Assembly: GCA_963995525.1 (NCBI GenBank)
Contig: OZ023210.1
Coordinates: 3,880,996-3,944,995 of the forward strand
Source: Escarpia spicata
Taxonomy: Eukaryota > Annelida > Polychaeta > Sabellida > Siboglinidae
DNA length: 64,000 bases
Direction of reading: 5' to 3'
How positions within the stretch are numbered: position 1 is the first letter of the stretch; each line of letters opens with the position of its first letter. Below are positions 12,001 through 21,000 of the stretch, piece after piece. The position numbers and the translations under genes are program-made. The notes below the pieces were generated by a model. That model had not been told where the DNA came from. It made no database searches and saw only the letters and a program-made list of their open reading frames with translations.

Positions 12001-15000
12001 ATTACGCACTGTGACCCCAGTCACATGGTTCCCATAGCGATGACCTCATGTCAGTTCATGGAGGAGGCCGTCATGTCGAGAGTGACGCGTGAGTCACCAC
12101 GTCACTACAACGACCACGCAAGTGTCGAGGACCACATCCAGATCCCTGGTGCTGCCTTCCTCTTTGTCACCTTCCATGACAGGTATGTCAGTGTCACCTT
12201 CCACGACAGGTATGTCAGTGTCACCTTCCACGACAGGTACGTGAGTGTCACCTTCCACGACAGGTATGTCAGTGTCACCTTCCACGACAGGTATGTCAGT
12301 GTCATCTTCCATGACAGGTATATCAGTGTCACCTTCCATGACAGGTATATCAGTGTCACCTTCCATGACAGGTTCATCAATGTCATCTTACATGACAGGT
12401 ATGTCAGTGTCACCTTCCAAGATAGGTATGTCAATGTCGCATTCCACAACAGGTATGTCAATGTCACCTTCCATGACAGGTATGTCAGTGTCACCTTCAT
12501 GACAGGTTGTGTCAATGTCACCTTCCATGACACATATGTTAGTGTCACCTTCCACGACAGGTATGTCAGTGTCATCTGCCATGACAGGTATACAGGTACA
12601 CTGAATGTATAATAAAAATATAAAAAAAACTATAGGGATGAGCTATGCTTTTCAAAATCAGGCAGTCAATTCGGGGAGCAGTTTTGGACAGGCAGACATT
12701 AGTTGTATGTTCTCATTGACATGAAAATCTTGGCAAAACAGAATCGAGTATTGAGAGCGTGGGATTTGGTGGTATTTACCAGCTGGACAACATCATCAAG
12801 ATATGCTGTTAGCTCTGGCATTTTTTAATGGTGAAACATATCACCTCCTTCATTCATTCGGGGAAAAACTGCTAAGTAAGACCGGTATGAGATTTTAAAT
12901 TGACCCCAGTGGTAAATGAAACTGTTTATGTTTTAGTGATTTAAATATTATAGACGTGGTTCACTGCTGTCTGTAGATGGAGAATGTGCTGTTCTGAAAG
13001 ATAAAATTGTACCAAGAAAATTGTCAACACAGTGTTATTAACTGTAAAAAATACTGAGATGGCCATTGTTAATATTTATATCAGTAAGGTTTGGACACGT
13101 TTTTGAACAGTTGTGTTTATAATCCTTTGGGCCGAAGGTCCAATGAACTATTGCCATCACTCTGCATCAGCTGTCTGCCGTTAGCTGCCATATCACAGAA
13201 ACCGTTCAGTAACGTTTTCTCTAATTTTGCATATACATTTCATGTGGTTGTGTCACTGTACACAAGAAATCTGTATTTGATTGAATTATTCTAAGGGCAC
13301 CAAAGGTCCCCTAAAATGCAAATTTGCTAACTAAATTGTCTACTGCAGCAGTAGCTCTATTTATAACTGGCTGGCTTACAGTCCTTCCCACAACTAATCC
13401 TTTTTCCTGCAACATCTGTCACATGCAGAGTATGTGTCTTGCATGGATCAGAGGTTGTCTTTTCTGTTATTTCAAAAACTGTTCAGTAACTTTTTCTCTA
13501 ATTTTGCTTAGAGGTCTCTTAGGGTAGTGTCACTGTACACAAGAAGTTTGTGTTTGATTGAATAATTCTGAGGGCACATCAGGGCCTCCCAAAAAGCTAA
13601 ATGTTCACATAAATGGAACAGATTATCTGCTGATTGTGTGGGTGCTAGTAGCGTGAATATGTAAAAAAAAAAAATTGACACATACCTCAGAAGGGCAGGA
13701 TACACATAGATAAAAGGGTTGGACTCTCAATAAGCCAAAGGGCTTCCTTGTCCATCTGAGTTAATTCTCTGGGTGGCAGCTTGTTAAATCTTGTTAAATT
13801 TTGTCTGTTTCTGTCTGGACTAGGTTGGCAGAGTGCCAAGTGACCCACCCCACCCCCCACCTCACTGTGGAGGAAGGGTCTCTGCCTGCTATTGTTTGAT
13901 GGAAACTTGACTAATCTGTAATTGGTCACTGGCAGAGGCTTGTGCCAACAGACAGCACCCACTAGACCCCTGGACAGTTGCATGTACATTCTAAGCTGTG
14001 TCAAACAGTGGGCTGTAACTAATGTGTAATGGGAATCCCTACTGCACTGGTAGAACCTGACAACATTAAATCAGCAGTAGACATAATTATCAATGCGATA
14101 TAAAGATATGACCTAGGATTAAAATAAAATAACTTAGGTATAAAATAATATATGAAGTAAAATAACATAGGTATACTCGAATAGGTTAGAGCATATTTAG
14201 CCAAAACTTATAAGGAATATTATTCAGATGTTTTACTATACATGTTGCAGCTATTCCGTCACTCCAGTTATATCAGTATTATGTCGTTACTACTGTTTTT
14301 AACTGTCATTACTACTGTTTTTAAGTCAAAATGCATGCTATACATATGTACCTTGTTAACAAATAAAGTTTTATCATAGTTCATCTCTTTCTTCTTCCCA
14401 TTCTGGGGGAGAGTGTAGGGACAAAAGGAGAACAGATAATACATGTGCATTTTCTTAAACAATGTTTTACTGTGCTACATGCAAGATTGCAGCTCACCAA
14501 CTCTCCTGCAAGGTTTCTACAACCACTGGAAATCGGCCTAAATAGCAGAGTATCGGGAAAAATCTACATTATTTTTTAATAACTCATTAACTAATATATT
14601 CACGAAATGGTCTACTCGAATAATGGAAGCATGCCATGTGAAGTGTCCAGTGTGGGTCTGTTGTAGATGTGCCACTGCGGAGGACAATGACCAGCTGGTG
14701 ATGGCGACATCGTCTGACTACAAACTGAACAGACACGTCTTCAGTGGACCAAAGGAGAACTGGGTCAACTTCAGAGTTTCTGGTAACAACACTAACTGTC
14801 ATTATTAATATAAATCAACTCTTCAATAACAATATGCACAGTCATAAAATAAAACTGGATCAGACTTATGTTTGAAAAACATCTAGCTGTGTATGTCATC
14901 TGCACCAAAGTCTCGCGAGTCCTGATCAGTATATCCCAGTTCATTTCTGTTGTATGTGTTCATCTGTGAAACAGATTTCGGGTTTGACAGGTGCACACCA

Positions 15001-18000
15001 CTTGACTCGTACAGTAAAACTTATGTATTTTAAGAAGGAAATCAAAAATTGATATGCAGGCACATGGTCAAAATCACTGTAATGTATGTTGTAAAATTAT
15101 GACTATATCTTCTTTTTACCTGTTCATTTAATTATTTCTTACACTTTTTTATAACTTATTTATTTCTTAATTAACAAATTAATTTAATATATTAATTTAC
15201 ATATTTTTTAACATTTATTTTTATACCTATTTGTATGTATCACCTGTTTGTGTGTATTATTGGTTTTTATCGGAAATAAATGTATACGAATTTGGAACAA
15301 TTATGTAGTAGTTCATTATTGAGATTTTAAAACCAGAATGCCATATTTGTGTTAATATGACAATGTTGAGTCATGTGCAGTGGTCAGTGTTCACCCCTGC
15401 GACTGACCAGTGGCTGTGTCGGTCATAGGTGACTCACTCTACTACAAGTTCACGTCCGAGTGCATGAGTGAGGACTGCGGCTATAAGTTCACAGTGACCG
15501 GCGGGCTGCTTGACCGCTTCAACACTGGCTACCTCATTCTCAATGGAGTCCTCTCCGTGCCGACAGTAGTCAGGTGGGTGGAATGAGGTAAAGGGTGCAC
15601 ATTGGGACCATTAGTAGTACGTCATTGCCTTTATTTGACATGCGGTCGTCAAGCTATAAACACCGAATGTTGTGCAGTATTTTAAAGGGCTAACTCTAAT
15701 GGGTGACAGTAACTTACAAGTTCTTCAGGTGATCAAAGTGGACTGTTTCCCTCGTTTGAGTGCAATAGACGCTGACGCACCTTGTTGCTGTTGTTGTGTA
15801 CAGCCTCTCTGCTAGGATACAAGACCAGATATCACATGATTGTTCATCGTCCTGATTGGGTGCGACAGAATGTTTAGCCAGGTGTGATGATGTTATTGAC
15901 ATTTATATTTATTTATTATCCATTCCTCATTTATTTACATTTATCTGTATATATCGTTTTTAATGCCACAATAAATATGTTGAAGGTGTAGTGCCTGCCA
16001 AATTGTGTTTAATAAGTTCGCAGTTTGAACATTGCGCCAGTGAAATGTTACAAATTGTAAACAAAACATTAAGTTTGAAGACAAACGCTGTTGGCAAGTT
16101 TGATCGTTCTCCTGACTGAATTATGACTAGTACAACTGATTCAGTGAACTCCCTTCTACTGATTAACAGGACAGACATCCTCCATTCAATGCTCTATTCA
16201 TCCATATTGTATTTAATTTGTATAATACCTTTTAATATACATATTTGTATTTATTATATACAGCTGCACCACCAGTACGGTGGCAAAGGAGCAAATTAAA
16301 ACCTATATTTTTTTTAATTATAGAATTTTGGTGGCCATTGGTGGAGACATTTTTAGAAAATCATGAAAATTTTTTTTCCGAAATTGAATGATATTGTTGT
16401 CCAAAGCAACAAACTCCTGACAAAACTAAATGCTACGGAATCAGCAGAATGGCGAGATGGGTATTCAGAAACAATTAGATATCAAATTATTAATTTGTTA
16501 AATTTTGGTCTGCGTGGGCCAGATGTTAGAATAAACATGATAAATAACATGATTTCTCAATAAAGCTGACGAGACTGTGTATATGTAAGTTGGTGTTACA
16601 GAGAGCTGCCCCTTGACGCCCTGTGGAACAGTCTGCTGTACGTGTGCTGTAAGCAGACCGAACAACAACGTCTCAAGGCCATCCAACTCCTGCTCAAGGT
16701 CATGCAGACACAGTTCAGGTACGCAGCCTTCTGTAGACTGACAACCTTAAACTGTAAGGCAAGGTGATGCAGACACAGTTCAGGTACGCAGCCTTCTGTA
16801 GACTGACAACCTTAAACTGTAAGGCAAGGTGATGCAGACACAGTTCAGGTACGCAGTCTTCTGTAGACTGACAACCTTAAACTGTAAGGCAAGGTGATGC
16901 AGACACAGTTCAGGTACGCAGCCTTCTGTAGACTGACAACCTTAAACTGTAAGGCAAGGTGATGCAGACACAGTTCAGGTACGTAGCCTTCTGTAGACTG
17001 ACAACCTTAAACTGTAAGGCAAGGTCATGCAGACACAGTTCAGGTACGCAGCCTTCTGTAGACTGACAACCTTAAACTGTAAGGCAAGGTGATGCAGACA
17101 CAGTTCAGGTACGTAGCCTTCTGTAGACTGACAACCTTAAACTGTAAGGCAAGGTGATGCAGACACAGTTCAGGTACGCAGCCTTCTGTAGACTGACAAC
17201 CTTAAACTGTAAGGCAAGGTGATGCAGACACAGTTCAGGTACGCAGCCTTCTGTAGACTGACAACCTTAAACTGTAAGGCAAGGTGATGCAGACACAGTT
17301 CAGGTACGCAGCCTTCTGTAGACTGACAACCTTAAACTGTAAGGCAAGGTGATGCAGACACAGTTCAGGTACGCAGCCTTCTGTAGACTGACAGCCTTAA
17401 ACTGTAAGGCAAGGTGATGCAGACACAGTTCAGGTACGCAGCCTTCTGTAGACTGACAGCCTTAAACTGTAAGGCAAGGTGATGCAGACACAGTTCACGT
17501 ACGCAGCCTTCTGTAGACTGACAACCTTAAACTGTAAGGCAAGGTGATGCAGACACAGGTCAGGTACGCAGCCTTCTGTAGACTGACAGCCTTAAACTGT
17601 AAGGCAAGGTGATGCAGACACAGTTCACGTACGCAGCCTTCTGTAGACTGACAACCTTAAACTGTAAGGCAAGGTGATGCAGGCACAGGTCAGGTACGCA
17701 GCCTTCTGTAGACTGACAGCCTTAAACTGTAAGGCAAGGTGATGCAGACACAGTTCAGGTACGCAGCCTTCTGTAGACTGACAACCTTAAACTGTAAGGC
17801 AAGGTGATGCAGACACAGTTCAGGTACGCAGCCTTCTGTAGACTGACAACCTTAAACTGTAAGGCAAGGTGATGCAGACACAGTTCAGGTACGCAGCCTT
17901 CTGTAGACTGACAACCTTAAACTGTAAGGCAAGGTGATGCAGACACAGTTCAGGTACGTAGCCTTCTGTAGACTGACAACCTTAAACTGTAAGGCAAGGT

Positions 18001-21000
18001 GATGCAGACACAGTTCAGGTACGCAGCCTTCTGTAGACTGACAACCTTAAACTGTAAGGCAAGGTGATGCAGACACAGTTCAGGTACGCAGTCTTCTGTA
18101 GACTGACAACCTTAAACTGTAAGGCAAGGTGATGCAGACACAGTTCAGGTACGCAGCCTTCTGTAGACTGACAACCTTAAACTCTAAGGCAAGGTGATGC
18201 AGACACAGTTCAGGTACGTAGCCTTCTGTAGACTGACAACCTTAAACTGTAAGGCAAGGTCATGCAGACACAGTTCAGGTACGCAGCCTTCTGTAGACTG
18301 ACAACCTTAAACTGTAAGGCAAGGTGATGCAGACACAGTTCAGGTACGTAGCCTTCTGTAGACTGACAACCTTAAACTGTAAGGCAAGGTGATGCAGACA
18401 CAGTTCAGGTACGCAGCCTTCTGTAGACTGACAACCTTAAACTGTAAGGCAAGGTGATGCAGACACAGTTCAGGTACGCAGCCTTCTGTAGACTGACAAC
18501 CTTAAACTGTAAGGCAAGGTGATGCAGACACAGTTCAGGTACGCAGCCTTCTGTAGACTGACAACCTTAAACTGTAAGGCAAGGTGATGCAGACACAGTT
18601 CAGGTACGCAGCCTTCTGTAGACTGACAGCCTTAAACTGTAAGGCAAGGTGATGCAGACACAGTTCAGGTACGCAGCCTTCTGTAGACTGACAGCCTTAA
18701 ACTGTAAGGCAAGGTGATGCAGACACAGTTCACGTACGCAGCCTTCTGTAGACTGACAACCTTAAACTGTAAGGCAAGGTGATGCAGACACAGGTCAGGT
18801 ACGCAGCCTTCTGTAGACTGACAGCCTTAAACTGTAAGGCAAGGTGATGCAGACACAGTTCACGTACGCAGCCTTCTGTAGACTGACAACCTTAAACTGT
18901 AAGGCAAGGTGATGCAGGCACAGGTCAGGTACGCAGCCTTCTGTAGACTGACAGCCTTAAACTGTAAGGCAAGGTGATGCAGACACAGTTCAGGTACGCA
19001 GCCTTCTGTAGACTGACAACCTTAAACTGTAAGGCAAGGTGATGCAGACACAGTTCAGGTACGCAGCCTTCTGTAGACTGACAACCTTAAACTGTAAGGC
19101 AAGGTGATGCAGACACAGTTCAGGTACGCAGCCTTCTGTAGACTGACAACCTTAAACTGTAAGGCAAGGTGATGCAGACACAGTTCAGGTACGTAGCCTT
19201 CTGTAGACTGACAACCTTAAACTGTAAGGCAAGGTGATGCAGACACAGTTCAGGTACGCAGCCTTCTGTAGACTGACAACCTTAAACTGTAAGGCAAGGT
19301 GATGCAGACACAGTTCAGGTACGCAGCCTTCTGTAGACTGACAACCTTAAACTGTAAGGCAAGGTGATGCAGACACAGTTCAGGTACGCAGCCTTCTGTA
19401 GACTGACAGCCTTAAACTGTAAGGCAAGGTGATGCAGACACAGTTCAGGTACGCAGCCTTCTGTAGACTGACAACCTTAAACTGTAAGGCAAGGTGATGC
19501 AGACACAGTTCAGGTACGCAGCCTTCTGTAGACTGACAACCTTAAACTGTAAGGCAAGGTGATGCAGACACAGTTCAGGTACGTAGCCTTCTGTAGACTG
19601 ACAACCTTAAACTGTAAGGCAAGGTGATGCAGACACAGTTCAGGTACGCAGCCTTCTGTAGACTGACAACCTTAAACTGTAAGGCAAGGTGATGCAGACA
19701 CAGTTCAGGTACGTAGCCTTCTGTAGACTGACAACCTTAAACTGTAAGGCAAGGTGATGCAGACACAGTTCAGGTACGCAGCCTTCTGTAGACTGACAAC
19801 TTTAAACTGTAAGGCAAGGTGATGCAGACACAGTTCAGGTACGTAGCCTTCTGTAGACTGACAACCTTAAACTGTAAGGCAAGGTGATGCAGACACAGTT
19901 CAGGTACGCAGCCTTCTGTAGACTGACAGCCTTAAACTGTAAGGCAAGGTGATGCAGACACAGTTCAGGTACGCAGCCTTCTGTAGACTGGCAACCTTAA
20001 ACTGTAAGGCAAGGTGATGCAGACACAGTTCAGGTACGCAGCCTTCTGTAGACTGACAACCTTAAACTGTAAGGCAAGGTGATGCAGACACAGTTCAGGT
20101 ACGCAGCCTTCTGTAGACTGACAGCCTTAAACTGTAAGGCAAGGTGATGCAGACACAGTTCAGATACGCAGCCTTCTGTAGACTGACAACCAAAAACAGT
20201 AAGGCAAAGCGTCACACTAGTGTCTGCACAGTAAGTAGATTGGTTATTCGATTAATTTGTCCTCCATTGTGAACATTACAGTGTATTGTATTTGTGTATT
20301 TTCCCATCAAATCTACTCTGTTCTTGTGCTCTTTTAAACATATTTCTATCAATATCTTTATAATTTGTTATCAACATCTTTATAATTATTCAATATTTCT
20401 TTGCTTTTTAATTTCCCTGTCTTGAACTGTCACTTTTTCCTGTTATTAATGTGTCAAAATAATGCTCAAAACTTAAACAACCCATTGGAATTTTGTGTGG
20501 CGTCAATATCCTCTGCCCTCGTGTGCAACAGTTGTTGTTTTCCACATTCTCTTTGTAACCTCTGCCTTCGTGTGCAACAGTTGTTGCTGCCATGTTCTCT
20601 CTGTCATCAGAGGTGTTACATGCCTCAATACAAGTCTTTAATCTTTTTTGTTTCCCATCTGACATTGATCCTGCACTTTTGTTTCCCCTCTCCCAGCCCT
20701 CACTCTCATTCTCCATTCCTCTCCCAATCCCGCCAAATCTCTTCTCAGTCCTCCCTTCTCAGTTGTTATCCTTGTCGTCGTCTTCTCTCTACTCTCAGTG
20801 CATCTTGTCGTCATTCTCCTTCTACTCATTTCCATTCTCCTTCTACTCATTACCATTCTCCTTCTACTCATTATCATCCTCCATCTACTCATGACCATTC
20901 TCCTTTTCATTACCATTCTCCTGCTATTCATTACCATTCTCTTTCCGCTCATTATCATTCTCTATATACTCATTACCTTTATCCTGCTATTCATTACCAT

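Noticed and set aside
16693..20212. CRISPR-like regular spacing
   Set aside because: Period 65 has no variable spacers; every base of the unit is repeated. Eukaryotic context.
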